A stretch of DNA of 64,000 bases from Paraliobacillus sp044383835 (GCF_044383835.1 NZ_JBISEP010000005.1:1-64000), one strand, 5' to 3'. Shown: positions 52,195 through 61,280, counted from the first letter of the stretch. A program made the numbers and translations. The notes: generated from the sequence alone by a model not told the origin.

Positions 52195-52480
52195 AATTGA
52201 TAGACTCCTTTTCCGCTACAAGCAAAGTGTTTCTATTACACCAATGTATCACAATCAACTACTTAGAATAAACGATAATGCGAGATAGAATAACATCTTA
52301 ATTATTAGTCTGCAAAAAATAATGGTGATTAGCAAGTTTTAAAATGATCACCATTCTTGTTTGATATTTTTTAAGCTCTTGTAATCGGTAGTTACTGCAT
52401 TTTTTATTTAGGATTGAAAGAATGTTTAACTGTAAAGGTTGGGTTATTAAAATGAAATATACTGTTTATCGCAAACTTAG
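52195..52480. other. Intergenic stretch without a supported gene
   Basis: About 290 bp of AT-rich DNA between the oxidase start and the thioredoxin-gene terminator. It should hold the oxidase promoter (minus strand), but I see no convincing element and no gene. Confidence 0.4.
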
Positions 52481-52535
52481 GTACAAAAAACTGCACTTCC
52501 AATGGTTAGGTGTGTCTAACCATTGGGGCACAGTT
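52481..52535 (-). terminator. Palindromic element acting as terminator of the permease operon
   Basis: Stem 52489-52509 with 52516-52535 (core CCAATGGTTAG / CTAACCATTGG, outer AACTG / CAGTT) followed on the minus strand by TTTTTTG. It closely resembles the palindrome at 61972-62022, so it seems to be a dispersed element. Confidence 0.8.
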
Positions 52536-52564
52536 CAATATGGTGACTGTTTTTTTGTCGTCTT

Positions 52565-52795
52565 TTATTGAAGATGTACCTTTATCTCGTCAACTTTCGC
52601 AACTTTACCTGCTACTTTTATTTCATCATCTACGACTAGTGCAGGAGTACTCATTACACCATACTTTGTAATTTCTTTAAAATCAGTTACTTTTTCAATT
52701 GAAGCATTTAGTTCAAGCTCTTTAACAGCTACTTCAACGTTATTCTTCAATCTTTTGCAATTTGAACAGCCTGGTCCTAATACTTTAATAATCAT
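52565..52795 (-). CDS. Small thioredoxin-fold protein
   Basis: A 76-residue thioredoxin-like protein with the redox site GPGCSNCKRL (CxxC at residues 9-12) and the cis-Pro in MSTPALVVDDEI. This is the redox-active disulfide protein 2 type found beside ArsP-like permeases. ATG 52795 is 9 nt after AAGGAG; upstream starts lack a site. It lies 33 bp after the permease and likely serves it, perhaps by handling metal- or arsenic-bound thiols. Confidence 0.85.
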   Translation of the reverse strand: MIIKVLGPGCSNCKRLKNNVEVAVKELELNASIEKVTDFKEITKYGVMSTPALVVDDEIKVAGKVAKVDEIKVHLQ

Positions 52796-52828
52796 ATGAA
52801 ACATCTCCTTAAAATTTATAATCACCTA

Positions 52829-53830
52829 TTAAAATAGGAAATCTAAGCTATTAAATGTGTAGCCAATAATGACAATCCCGATTGTTATAATCGTGATAAA
52901 TGTAGCTAATAATTTGGGTTTAACTACTTTACTTAACATAATTAAAGATGGAAGGGATAGAGCTGTAACAGACATCATAAATGTTAGAATAGTACCAACT
53001 TCTACTCCTTTTCCAAACAAAGCTTCAGCAATTGGTAATGTACCAAATATATCAGCGTAAATAGGAATGCCAATTACAGTAGCGATGAGAACGGAAAAAG
53101 GATTGCCTTCCCCAATGAAAGCCTCAATTATGGATTGTGGAATCCAATTATGAATTAACGCGCCAATTCCTACGCCGATAAGAATGGCGTACCAAACTTT
53201 TCTGAATATTCCCTTTACTTCATCTATTGAGTATTGGATTCTTTCTTTGTATGTTAATTGCTCCAGCTCACTTTCGACATGCTCCCCTTCTAGAACAAAG
53301 GATTGTATCTGCTTTTCTAATTGCAATTTATCAATGATCGTTCCACCTATTACAGCAAGGATGAGACCGACTAATACATAAATAGTAGCTATTTTAACTC
53401 CAAAAAAAGAACTCAGTAATAAAAATGACGCTAAATCAACCATCGGAGATGATATTAAAAAGGAAAATGTTATGCCCAATGGCAATCTGGCAGTTGTAAA
53501 ACCAATGAAAATAGGGATGCTAGAACAACTACAAAAAGGAGTAATCGTACCGAGTAACGCACCGAATATATTTCCTTTTACCCCTTTTATACCTCCAAGT
53601 ATTTTTTTGGTCCGTTCTGGTGGAAAGTAGCTTTGAATATATGAAATACCAAAAATCAAAACGGACATTAGAATAAAGATTTTAATCGTATCATAAACAA
53701 AGAAATGGATGCTTCCGCCTAGCCTTTCATTGATAGGTAAATTAAAAATTTCTTCAACTAATAATTGAATACTAGTTGAAAGCCATTCCATTCTAAGAAA
53801 TTGATCGTTTAACCATGAAAATAGTGACAT
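52829..53830 (-). CDS. Permease of the ArsP/DUF318 family
   Basis: A 333-residue membrane protein with about eight helices in two repeats. ITPFCSCSSIPIFIGFTTAR with the conserved Cys pair is the family signature; FSFLISSPMVDLASF follows. ArsP members export trivalent organoarsenicals; other members have unknown cargo. It sits between an ArsR-type regulator and a thioredoxin-like protein, a widespread trio. Substrate remains open. Confidence 0.88.
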   Translation of the reverse strand: MSLFSWLNDQFLRMEWLSTSIQLLVEEIFNLPINERLGGSIHFFVYDTIKIFILMSVLIFGISYIQSYFPPERTKKILGGIKGVKGNIFGALLGTITPFCSCSSIPIFIGFTTARLPLGITFSFLISSPMVDLASFLLLSSFFGVKIATIYVLVGLILAVIGGTIIDKLQLEKQIQSFVLEGEHVESELEQLTYKERIQYSIDEVKGIFRKVWYAILIGVGIGALIHNWIPQSIIEAFIGEGNPFSVLIATVIGIPIYADIFGTLPIAEALFGKGVEVGTILTFMMSVTALSLPSLIMLSKVVKPKLLATFITIITIGIVIIGYTFNSLDFLF

Positions 53831-53864
53831 TTTATTGCCTTCTTTCTTTTAATCACTGAGCAAT

Positions 53865-54197
53865 TCATTGCAAAAACGGAAGAACGCTATCTTTATTCAA
53901 ATAGTAAACGGTGTATCTTCCTTCTTTTTGTGATCTTATGATATTCCCTCTTTCCAATAACTTTAAGTGATGAGAAATTGTAGATGTTGGAATATTTAAA
54001 CCAGAAACTACTTCGCACATACAAAGGTTATCAAGTAACAACATTCCAATAATACGTAACCTTGTTTCATCCCCTAATGCTTTATAAAAATTAGCTTTTT
54101 CTTTTGTCTTCGTCTCGTCTTGTAGTATGGGTAATAGTTGTTCTGATTGATTTACAATGATTTTTGCTTCATCTGTTGTTTTTACTGCTGACTTCAT
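53865..54197 (-). CDS. ArsR family metal-responsive repressor
   Basis: A 110-residue repressor: winged helix with KALGDETRLRIIGMLLLDNLCMCEVVSGL and STISHHLKLLERGNIIRS. Two Cys in LCMCEV occupy the alpha-3 metal site of ArsR (ELCVCDL type), so As(III), Sb(III) or a similar thiophilic ion may be sensed. ATG 54197 has AAGGAGTG 8 nt upstream. A palindrome overlaps its promoter. First gene of the regulator-permease-thioredoxin operon. Confidence 0.9.
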   Translation of the reverse strand: MKSAVKTTDEAKIIVNQSEQLLPILQDETKTKEKANFYKALGDETRLRIIGMLLLDNLCMCEVVSGLNIPTSTISHHLKLLERGNIIRSQKEGRYTVYYLNKDSVLPFLQ

Positions 54198-54225
54198 TTC
54201 AATCACACTCCTTATTATCTATTAT

Positions 54226-54245
54226 AAAACTATTTTTCTAGTTTT
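54226..54245 (-). promoter_or_regulatory. Candidate ArsR operator and promoter
   Basis: AAAACTA-TTTTTC-TAGTTTT inverted repeat (54226-54245) next to a minus-strand TATAAT (-10), 29 bp before the arsR start. Confidence 0.65.
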
Positions 54246-54432
54246 GTAGATGGAAATGTGATGATTTTATTAAAAAATGTAAAGTTAGTCCTGGTTTATT
54301 ATGCGTATCCGGACATAATTAATAATTTTTAAGTAACAAAAAATACTTGTATTCGGTTGCTAGCATGTTATAATTAATAAATATTTGGATTTATCAGATT
54401 TTTCTAAAATATCAACTAAGGGTGGAATAGTA

Positions 54433-55638
54433 ATGAAGTATGGCTTTTCACAACGAGTGCGTTATTTAAAGTCGTCAGCTGTAAGAGATATACTGAAAGT
54501 TGTGAATAACGGAAATGTCATTTCATTTGCTGGGGGATTACCTGATGAAGGGTTATTTCCAGTTGATGCTGTTAGTAACGCATATCAAAAAGCAATTCAA
54601 TCTAATCGAAAGGCACTGCAATATGGAGAAACAGAGGGTGTCTATCATTTAAGACAACAGTTAGCTGACCGGATGAAACAACAAAAAAAGATTATAAGAC
54701 AGCCAGAAGATATATTAATTACTTCTGGATCACAACAAGCGATAGATCTATTTTCGAGAATCATGTTTAATCCGGGCGATGTTGTTTTAACTGAAAATCC
54801 AACCTATCTAGCGGCCTTGCAAGTGTTTTCTTCTTATGAAACTAATGTTATTCCGGTTAAATCAGATCAAGATGGTATGTTGGAAAATGACTTAGAAGAT
54901 AAAATCAGACGGCTGAAGCCAAAATGTATTTATGTCGTGCCAACGTATTCTAATCCCGGAGGAAAGGTATGGTCGTTAGAAAGAAGAAAAGCACTATTAC
55001 AATTAGCTCATAAATATCATGTAGTTGTTCTAGAAGATGACCCGTATGGAGATATTCAATTTGAACAAGACGATACACCACCAACGTTGGCATCCATGGA
55101 TCAAAATAAATATGTTTTATATACTAGTACGTTTTCAAAAACAGTTGTTCCTGCTATGCGGATTGGCTGGATTGTAGGCCCTCATCAAATTATTCGCTTA
55201 ATGACACAGGCTAAACAAGCTGCAGATCTTCATACCAATGCTATTAGTCAATATGCGCTTGTTCATTTAATTCAAGATTTTGATCTCGATCAGCATATTC
55301 AAGTAATTCGTGATACGTACTATCAACGCATGTTAGTGATGAAACGGCTACTTGATCAAGTGAATATTGATGGCATGTCTTATATTGAACCAAAAGGTGG
55401 CATGTTTATGTGGATTAATATGCCAGAAACGATAAACACCACAGTATTATTACAAACGGCAGTCGACCATGGTGTTGCATTTGTTCCAGGTGCGCCATTT
55501 TATGTCTCAGATCCAAAAGAAAGTACGATGCGGCTTAATTTCACAAATGCAACTCCAGATTTGATTGAAGAGGGGATGAATCGATTAGTTTCTGTGATGA
55601 AGAAGGCACAAATGCAATCGAATGAGAAAGCAAACTAA
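54433..55638 (+). CDS. PLP-dependent aminotransferase (class I, 2-aminoadipate type)
   Basis: A 401-residue fold-type I aminotransferase of the LysN/ARO8-like subgroup. ISFAGGLPDEGLFPVDAV at the N-terminus, SGSQQAIDLFSRI, YVVPTYSNPGGKVWS, VLEDDPYGDIQFE and the PLP lysine in TSTFSKTVVPAMRIGWIVGP. Near the C-terminus GGMFMWINMPE and MRLNFTNATPD. ATG 54433 follows GGGTGG. It probably transfers amino groups of branched, aromatic or aminoadipate-type substrates. Monocistronic. Confidence 0.9.
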   Translation: MKYGFSQRVRYLKSSAVRDILKVVNNGNVISFAGGLPDEGLFPVDAVSNAYQKAIQSNRKALQYGETEGVYHLRQQLADRMKQQKKIIRQPEDILITSGSQQAIDLFSRIMFNPGDVVLTENPTYLAALQVFSSYETNVIPVKSDQDGMLENDLEDKIRRLKPKCIYVVPTYSNPGGKVWSLERRKALLQLAHKYHVVVLEDDPYGDIQFEQDDTPPTLASMDQNKYVLYTSTFSKTVVPAMRIGWIVGPHQIIRLMTQAKQAADLHTNAISQYALVHLIQDFDLDQHIQVIRDTYYQRMLVMKRLLDQVNIDGMSYIEPKGGMFMWINMPETINTTVLLQTAVDHGVAFVPGAPFYVSDPKESTMRLNFTNATPDLIEEGMNRLVSVMKKAQMQSNEKAN

Positions 55639-55647
55639 AGCAATATA

Positions 55648-55690
55648 AAGGCAGTTCAGATTCTAATAGTAAGAATCTGAACTGCCTTTA
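55648..55690. terminator. Bidirectional terminator
   Basis: Stem AAAGGCAGTTCAGATTC / GAATCTGAACTGCCTTT between the convergent aminotransferase and yueI genes. The arms share GGCAGTTCAG with the dispersed palindromes at 52489 and 61972. Confidence 0.9.
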
Positions 55691-55692
55691 CA

Positions 55693-56133
55693 TTAGTTAT
55701 TTGAACCAAACAGTTTAGACCAAAAAGAAGTTTTCTTTTTTTTAGGTGCTTCAACAGCAGGCGTCTCCTGAAAAATAATATCCTCATCACTATAATCGAC
55801 TGCATGATCATAAGTAAGGACAAGTCCATAATCTGATTCGGCATCACGGTTATTCACAGTTGTATATAATGTATTATGTTTACTTGCTATTTGTCGGTAA
55901 GGTTTAAAAAAACGAAAAGTAATATTGCCATTTAGCAAAATCTTTGCTTTAGGATTTTTGATCATTTTTTTTTCTAATTCTTTTATCCCCTTGCCTTTCA
56001 TTACTTCACCTTTAGTTAATACAAAAACAACACGCTCACGTAAAGTTCCTAGAAAACTTTTACGCTCTGAAGGATTGATTTCTTTCGCACCATATATCCC
56101 CTCTTGTAAATAATCCTCAACATCTTTCTTCAT
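55693..56133 (-). CDS. yueI: YueI family protein (DUF1694)
   Basis: A 146-residue cytosolic protein matching B. subtilis YueI: DVEDYLQEGIYGAKEINPSE, FLGTLRERVVFVLTKGEVM and YGLVLTYDHAV. The tail is acidic then strongly basic (KKKKTSFWSKLFGS). Function unknown. GGGAGTG lies 9 nt before ATG 56133. Confidence 0.88.
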   Translation of the reverse strand: MKKDVEDYLQEGIYGAKEINPSERKSFLGTLRERVVFVLTKGEVMKGKGIKELEKKMIKNPKAKILLNGNITFRFFKPYRQIASKHNTLYTTVNNRDAESDYGLVLTYDHAVDYSDEDIIFQETPAVEAPKKKKTSFWSKLFGSNN

Positions 56134-56224
56134 GATAACTAACACTCCCTAAGAAGCTTTCTTCGTTATTATAATAGATTTGCTAGGTTGAATACAAATG
56201 AATTAATTTAAAAGTAATGATTAA

Positions 56225-56264
56225 AAAAGCATCCCAACATATTTGCTACGTTGAGATGCTTTTC
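56225..56264 (-). terminator. Terminator of the ectABC operon
   Basis: AAAAGCATCTCAAC / GTTGGGATGCTTTT imperfect stem with T tract on the minus strand, 14 bp after the ectC stop. Confidence 0.85.
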
Positions 56265-56277
56265 GATGTTTGTTGCC

Positions 56278-56664
56278 CTATCCTTCATCTACTGGATATA
56301 CGCCATTTTCATCGTGTACTTCATTCCCTGTTAGTGGAGGGTTGAAGACACAAATCATGCGCATATCTGTCCTTGCACGTAATAAGTGTTCATCATGTTT
56401 ATCCAAGGCATAAAGCTGGTCTTTTTCAATTGGCCAAACCTTGTTGTCGCTTAATGTTACTACTTCCCCTTCGCCTTCAATACAATATACAGATTCAAGA
56501 TGATTTTGATACCATATGTGTGTTTCAGTTCCAGCTTTGATGATGGTGTCATTTACGGAATAGCCCATTCCATCTTTTTTTGTAATCAGACGACGACTAA
56601 TCCAATTACCTCCATCCACTTCATGCTTCGTACCTAGTATCTCTTCTAATGCTACTACCTTCAT
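56278..56664 (-). CDS. ectC: L-ectoine synthase
   Basis: A 128-residue cupin that closes N-gamma-acetyl-diaminobutyrate into ectoine, the last step. MKVVALEEILGTKHEVDGGN, RRLITKKDGMGYS, IWYQNHLESVYCIEGEGEV (metal/substrate residues) and LYALDKHDEHLLRA are diagnostic. GGAGG precedes ATG 56664. Last gene of ectABC; ectoine is a compatible solute for high salt. Confidence 0.95.
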   Translation of the reverse strand: MKVVALEEILGTKHEVDGGNWISRRLITKKDGMGYSVNDTIIKAGTETHIWYQNHLESVYCIEGEGEVVTLSDNKVWPIEKDQLYALDKHDEHLLRARTDMRMICVFNPPLTGNEVHDENGVYPVDEG

Positions 56665-56769
56665 GTTTGATCCTCCTGTATCATTATCCATTTTAGTTTA
56701 AAAATTAAAAGTGTCATTGTTCCGTTTTTGTACATGAACTTCCATGTTTAGTACTAACGTTTTGATTAA

Positions 56770-58041
56770 TTAGTTTGTTATCGGTTCTTTCATTGCGGCT
56801 TTAATGCTTGCTTCAAGGATAGCTAGCCCCTTATCCAATCCTTCATCATCAATGTTTAAAGGAGGGAATAATTTAAATACTTCATCACTTGGGCCAGAGG
56901 TTTCCATGATTAAGCCATTTTCAAACGCTTTTGCAGCAATCTTATTGGCTAATCCATCTACTTCTGATGCAACACCTACCATGAATCCACGTCCTCGGAC
57001 TTCACCTTTTATTTCAGGATACTTTTCTACCATTTTTTCTAGGAAATCTAAGATTTTTTGTGATTTTTCTTTTACGTTATTTTCTAATTCATCGTTTTTC
57101 CAAAAATCAAGTGCAGCCGTTGCAGTAATAAATGCATGGTTGTTTCCGCGGAATGTACCATTGTGTTCCCCAGGAGTGAATATATCAATATCTGGGCGGA
57201 TAAGTGTGACAGCAAATGGTAATCCATAACCACTTAATGATTTAGACAGACAAACGATATCTGGTTTTATTCCAGCTGGTTCAAAACTAAAGAAAGATCC
57301 AGTTCGACCAATACCTGCTTGGACGTCGTCGACAATTAACAGGATGCCCCAACGTTTACATACACGTTCAATTTTCTTCAACCATTCAAAGCTAGCGGCA
57401 TTGATTCCACCTTCACCTTGAACGGTTTCTAAAATCATGGCAGCCGGAATAGCAACACCACTACCACCGTCTTCTAAGAAGCGCTCGAGATAATCAAGTG
57501 AATCTTGATCATCTACATAGTTATCGTAAGGCATGGTCACAACGTTTTGTAATGGTATTCCTGCGCCTTTACGTTTCATTGAATTACCTGTAACAGATAA
57601 TGAACCAATCGTCATACCATGGAAACCATTCGTAAAACTAATAACATCTGTGCGACCGGTAACTTTACGAGCAAGCTTTAGTGCACTCTCCACTGTATTT
57701 GTTCCTGTTGGTCCAGGGAACATAATTTTATAATCTAAGTCACGTGGCTTTAAAATTACATCTTGAAATTTTTCTAAAAAGTCTGCTTTAGCAGTCGAAG
57801 CCATGTCAAGTGAATGTGTAATGCCATCACTTGCTATATAATCAATTAATTTTTGTTTCATATGATCATGGTTGTGCCCATAGTTTAATGCGCCAGCACC
57901 AGAAAAGAAATCAATGTATTCCTTTCCGGATTTATCCCACATTTTGTATCCTTTTGTTTTAGTAAAAACAGTAGGGAAGCTACGTACGTAACTACGAACC
58001 TCGGATTCTAAATTTTCAAAAATTTTCATATCTTCGTTCAC
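56770..58041 (-). CDS. ectB: Diaminobutyrate--2-oxoglutarate transaminase
   Basis: A 423-residue class III aminotransferase that forms L-2,4-diaminobutyrate from aspartate semialdehyde. Motifs: FFSGAGALNYGHNHDHMKQ, FPGPTGTNTVESALKLAR, FTNGFHGMT, LIVDDVQAGIGRTG and the PLP lysine in CLSKSLSGYGLPFAV. GTG start behind AAGGAGG. 67 bp after ectA, 105 bp before ectC. Confidence 0.95.
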   Translation of the reverse strand: MNEDMKIFENLESEVRSYVRSFPTVFTKTKGYKMWDKSGKEYIDFFSGAGALNYGHNHDHMKQKLIDYIASDGITHSLDMASTAKADFLEKFQDVILKPRDLDYKIMFPGPTGTNTVESALKLARKVTGRTDVISFTNGFHGMTIGSLSVTGNSMKRKGAGIPLQNVVTMPYDNYVDDQDSLDYLERFLEDGGSGVAIPAAMILETVQGEGGINAASFEWLKKIERVCKRWGILLIVDDVQAGIGRTGSFFSFEPAGIKPDIVCLSKSLSGYGLPFAVTLIRPDIDIFTPGEHNGTFRGNNHAFITATAALDFWKNDELENNVKEKSQKILDFLEKMVEKYPEIKGEVRGRGFMVGVASEVDGLANKIAAKAFENGLIMETSGPSDEVFKLFPPLNIDDEGLDKGLAILEASIKAAMKEPITN

Positions 58042-58108
58042 AAATTTTCCTCCTTCATTTTTTGCATACGAAATAAAGTATAGTATGCTGTACCGTTAAT
58101 CTATTTTT

Positions 58109-58624
58109 CTATACTAAATCAATTGGTCCAACTCGGAACTTTAATTCCTCTTCATGTGAGTGATCTGGAAATAAATCTTTGGTGAAAAATTTGCTTTCTT
58201 CGCATGTTGTGTCATGCTGATGAGCTAATTTATGAAATAACGCTTTTGACGCTTTATTCGATGGCGTGATTGTTGCTTCGACAAAACGAACTTTTTTACA
58301 GGCTTCGCGTTGTAAAAGTTCATTCAAAAGTTTTGATGCAATTCCTTTTCCCCTTTGTGAAGAATCAACACCTACTTGCCATACGAAAACTGCATCTGGA
58401 CGTTCGGGGGTAATAAATGCAGTAACAAACCCTACTATTTTATGATTTAATTTTGCAACAACACAAGTTTCTGCAAAATATTCACACATCAATATATATT
58501 TATAAGCAGAATTTTGATCTAATGTGGAGTGGTTAACTAACTCCCACATTGCTGCGCCATCTTTTACTGTTGGTTTTTCTAAATGAACTACAGTTGATGA
58601 GGCAGTTACGTTTTGATTGTTGAT
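58109..58624 (-). CDS. ectA: L-2,4-diaminobutyric acid acetyltransferase, apparently starting at ATC
   Basis: A GNAT enzyme acetylating diaminobutyrate, first committed step of ectoine synthesis. The body MWELVNHSTLDQNSAYKYIL, WQVGVDSSQRGKGIASKLLN and TPSNKASKALFHKLA is clear EctA. The first ATG (58549) would delete the conserved VHLEKPTVKDGAA segment that forms strand beta-1. Upstream in the same frame there is no ATG, GTG or TTG before a TGA; yet AAAGGAG (58634-58640) lies 9 nt before an ATC at 58622-58624 (or 6 nt before ATC 58625-58627). The likely start is therefore ATC, giving 171 residues, normal for EctA. Alternatives: a mutated ATG with reduced expression, or a sequence error. Confidence 0.85.
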   Translation of the reverse strand: MNNQNVTASSTVVHLEKPTVKDGAAMWELVNHSTLDQNSAYKYILMCEYFAETCVVAKLNHKIVGFVTAFITPERPDAVFVWQVGVDSSQRGKGIASKLLNELLQREACKKVRFVEATITPSNKASKALFHKLAHQHDTTCEESKFFTKDLFPDHSHEEELKFRVGPIDLV

Positions 58625-58843
58625 GATATCTAGCTCCTTTCTTGGATAGTTACTAAATAAATAATTAAGTCAGCATGTTTCCATTTATTATATTATAGGG
58701 AAATGAATGGAGTCGCAAATGAGGTTACGAGGGATTAATTGCCTTAAACTTGTAAAAATCGGGATTAGATGAATGAGAGTAGCGTAGCTTTAAAAATGCT
58801 AGCATATTGTTAAGTATTCTTACAATTCTATTTATTTCGCCCG

Positions 58844-58873
58844 AAAAAAACCTACATGATCAGACCATGTAGG
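58844..58873 (-). terminator. Terminator of the 46-residue protein gene
   Basis: CCTACATG / CATGTAGG stem followed on the minus strand by TTTTTTT. Confidence 0.88.
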
Positions 58874-58885
58874 TAATTTGAGTTT

Positions 58886-59026
58886 TCACTCTTTAAGTTT
58901 TCTTTCAACTCTGTTATTTGCTTGTTTCATACGATCTAATGCTTCTTTGTCTTCACTGTCCGCAGCAGATTGAGAAAATGTTACATTCGCTGCTCTTGCT
59001 ACCGTTTTGTTGTCTTTTCTGGTCAT
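58886..59026 (-). CDS. Small hydrophilic protein of unknown function
   Basis: A 46-residue charged protein (TRKDNKTVARAANVTFSQSA, then ADSEDKEALDRMKQANNRVE). ATG 59026 follows AAAGGATG; longer upstream starts have no site. Its size, lack of Cys and helical, Ala/Asn/Gln content recall small spore proteins, but no SASP motif is recognised. Good terminator downstream, so a real gene is likely. Confidence 0.65.
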   Translation of the reverse strand: MTRKDNKTVARAANVTFSQSAADSEDKEALDRMKQANNRVERKLKE

Positions 59027-59067
59027 TGTTATCATCCTTTCAAGACTAGTCTGTGTCGAATAATAGA

Positions 59068-59095
59068 AACCATTCTTTTTAAAAAAGAATGGTTT
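59068..59095 (-). terminator. Hairpin at the end of mpg
   Basis: AAACCATTCTTTTT / AAAAAGAATGGTTT perfect palindrome overlapping the mpg stop. Weak T tract; perhaps a terminator, perhaps a link to the small downstream gene. Confidence 0.4.
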
Positions 59096-59696
59096 ATTTG
59101 GAAACAAATGAGTTGTTTGTTATCCAAAAACGCCAAGGATAGTATTTAGCATTGCCTGTGTTGTCAATGCCGATTCTTGGGCCACAGGAAATAGGGATAT
59201 GGTCTTGCGCTCTGGTAGCAATCCATAGAGGGGAAGCGATAAGGTGATGTCCATAATCCTCCATCGAAATTTGTAATGCTTTTGTCAATTTTCCAGGACC
59301 ATTTGTGAGATATGTGTCCTTTTGAATTTTGGGTCGTCGTTTTTTTATAAGTGGTAAATTAAAAGAGGGTTCAACTGCTCGAATTAAAACAGCTTCAGGG
59401 TGATTTACTTGACCAGATACAACATTGAATAAGCAATGGGTATGCATCGAGTAAGTATACGTATAACCTGGAGGGCCAAACATTATTTCTGTGCGTTTCG
59501 TACGTTTATTTTGATAGCTATGAGCTGCTCGATCTTGAGGACCGATATAAGCTTCTGTTTCCACAATCATTCCAGCGGCTGTTCCTTCACTTGTTTCTTT
59601 TATTAAAATACAGCCAAGTAGCTGTTTAGCCAAAGTTAATGTTGGTAGTTGATAGAATACTTCGTTCAATGAGGTAAGTTGGTTAATTTCAGACAT
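59094..59696 (-). CDS. 3-methyladenine DNA glycosylase (AAG/MPG type)
   Basis: A 200-residue base-excision enzyme removing alkylated purines. LAKQLLGCILIKE, VETEAYIGPQDRAAHSY (catalytic Glu and Tyr region), FGPPGYTYTYSMHTHCLFNVV and NGPGKLTKALQI are the family blocks. Length as in B. subtilis YxlJ. GGAGTCG before the ATG. Confidence 0.93.
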   Translation of the reverse strand: MSEINQLTSLNEVFYQLPTLTLAKQLLGCILIKETSEGTAAGMIVETEAYIGPQDRAAHSYQNKRTKRTEIMFGPPGYTYTYSMHTHCLFNVVSGQVNHPEAVLIRAVEPSFNLPLIKKRRPKIQKDTYLTNGPGKLTKALQISMEDYGHHLIASPLWIATRAQDHIPISCGPRIGIDNTGNAKYYPWRFWITNNSFVSK

Positions 59697-59722
59697 GAAA
59701 CGACTCCTTTTCCTAACATTGT

Positions 59723-59752
59723 AAAAGACACTGGCTATTGACAGTGTCTTTT
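59723..59752 (-). terminator. Terminator of katA
   Basis: AAAAGACACTG / CAGTGTCTTTT stem followed on the minus strand by ACAATG; about 14 bp after the katA stop. Confidence 0.75.
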
Positions 59753-59765
59753 ATCATAACATATT

Positions 59766-61235
59766 TTATTGGTTAACTTCTTTAGGAACAACTGTATTTA
59801 ATTTCTTAGCTATGCCTTCTGCTAATTCTGGAGCTAAACGATGGAATTCCTTTAATTGTCTTTCAATAATTCGATCATCTCGTACACCACGCATATGATC
59901 AGCGAAATTGTGAATCAGACGTTTCCGTTCGTCATCATTCATAATATCTCGGAATAATGCCCGTGGTTGTGAGTAGTGATCAGTATTATCATAATCTACA
60001 CTATCGGCAAAACCAGATACTTTAAAGGGATTGATTTTATTTTCAGGTGTTTCTTTTGGTCCGTCGTAGCTATTCGGTTCATAGTTGACAGAACCGCCTC
60101 CATTGCCGTCAAAACGCATATTTCCATCTCGTTGATAATGATTCACACTTGATTTCGCACGATTTATTGGTAAAGATTGATGATTCGCTCCAATACGATA
60201 GCGGTGTGCGTCAGAATAACTAAATAACCGTCCTTGTAACATTTTGTCTGGTGAAGCTTCAATTCCAGGTACAAAATTTGCTGGTGATAATGCTGCTTGT
60301 TCTACTTCTTCAAAATAGTTATTTGGATTACGATTAAGTACCATACGACCGACTTCAATCAGTGGATAGTCTTGATGTGACCACACTTTTGTTACGTCAA
60401 ATGGATCGTAGTGATAGTGTTTCGCATCTGCTTCAGGCATAATTTGTACGCTTAATGTCCAAGAAGGATAGTTTTCATCTTCAATAGCTTGATATAAATC
60501 TTCCAAGTGGTAATCTGGATTTTCACCTGCTAATTGATTTGCAAGCTTGGGGTCAAGATTTTTTATTCCTTGATCTGTTTTAAAATGATATTTGATCCAA
60601 AATACTTCTCCCTTTCGATTAACCCATTTGTATGTGTGACTGCCATATCCGTTCATATGGCGGAATGTAGCTGGAATCCCTCGATCAGAGTGAAGGATAG
60701 TAATTTGATGTAGGGATTCTGGTGAGAGAGACCAAAAATCCCAAGCCATATTTGGATCTTTCAAATGTGTCTTTGGATCCCGCTTTTGTGTATGAATGAA
60801 GTCAGGAAATTTGATCGCATCACGAATAAAGAATACAGGTGTATTATTTCCGACTAAATCGTAGTTCCCTTCATCTGTATAAAATTTCACTGCAAATCCA
60901 CGTGGGTCACGAACGGTATCAGCAGAGCCTAGCTCACCTGCAACAGTGGAAAAGCGAATAAACATCGATGTTTGTTTTCCTGCTTTAGATAAAAAATCAG
61001 CCTTTGTATAACTTGAGATATCGTTATTTGTCACTTCAAAATAACCATGCGCACCTGCTCCTTTTGCGTGCACTACACGTTCAGGCACACGCTCACGGTT
61101 AAAATGAGCTAATTTTTCCAGTAAGTGTACGTCTTGAATTAGTGTGGGACCATGATGTCCTGCTGTAATAGAATGTTGATTGTCTCCAACTGGTGCTCCA
61201 GATGCTGTGGTAAGATTTTTTCTTGTATTACTCAT
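59766..61235 (-). CDS. katA: Catalase (monofunctional, haem)
   Basis: A 489-residue clade 3 catalase. Active-site His in RVVHAKGAGAHGYFEV (about residue 56), Asn in LVGNNTPVFFIRD, and the proximal haem Tyr in RLFSYSDAHRYRIGANH (about residue 338). Small-subunit length. A PerR box lies in the upstream region, so peroxide induction is expected. Confidence 0.96.
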   Translation of the reverse strand: MSNTRKNLTTASGAPVGDNQHSITAGHHGPTLIQDVHLLEKLAHFNRERVPERVVHAKGAGAHGYFEVTNNDISSYTKADFLSKAGKQTSMFIRFSTVAGELGSADTVRDPRGFAVKFYTDEGNYDLVGNNTPVFFIRDAIKFPDFIHTQKRDPKTHLKDPNMAWDFWSLSPESLHQITILHSDRGIPATFRHMNGYGSHTYKWVNRKGEVFWIKYHFKTDQGIKNLDPKLANQLAGENPDYHLEDLYQAIEDENYPSWTLSVQIMPEADAKHYHYDPFDVTKVWSHQDYPLIEVGRMVLNRNPNNYFEEVEQAALSPANFVPGIEASPDKMLQGRLFSYSDAHRYRIGANHQSLPINRAKSSVNHYQRDGNMRFDGNGGGSVNYEPNSYDGPKETPENKINPFKVSGFADSVDYDNTDHYSQPRALFRDIMNDDERKRLIHNFADHMRGVRDDRIIERQLKEFHRLAPELAEGIAKKLNTVVPKEVNQ

Positions 61236-61280
61236 TGTACATGTACACCTCTTTCTTAAAAATTAAATGATTCATGTCCA

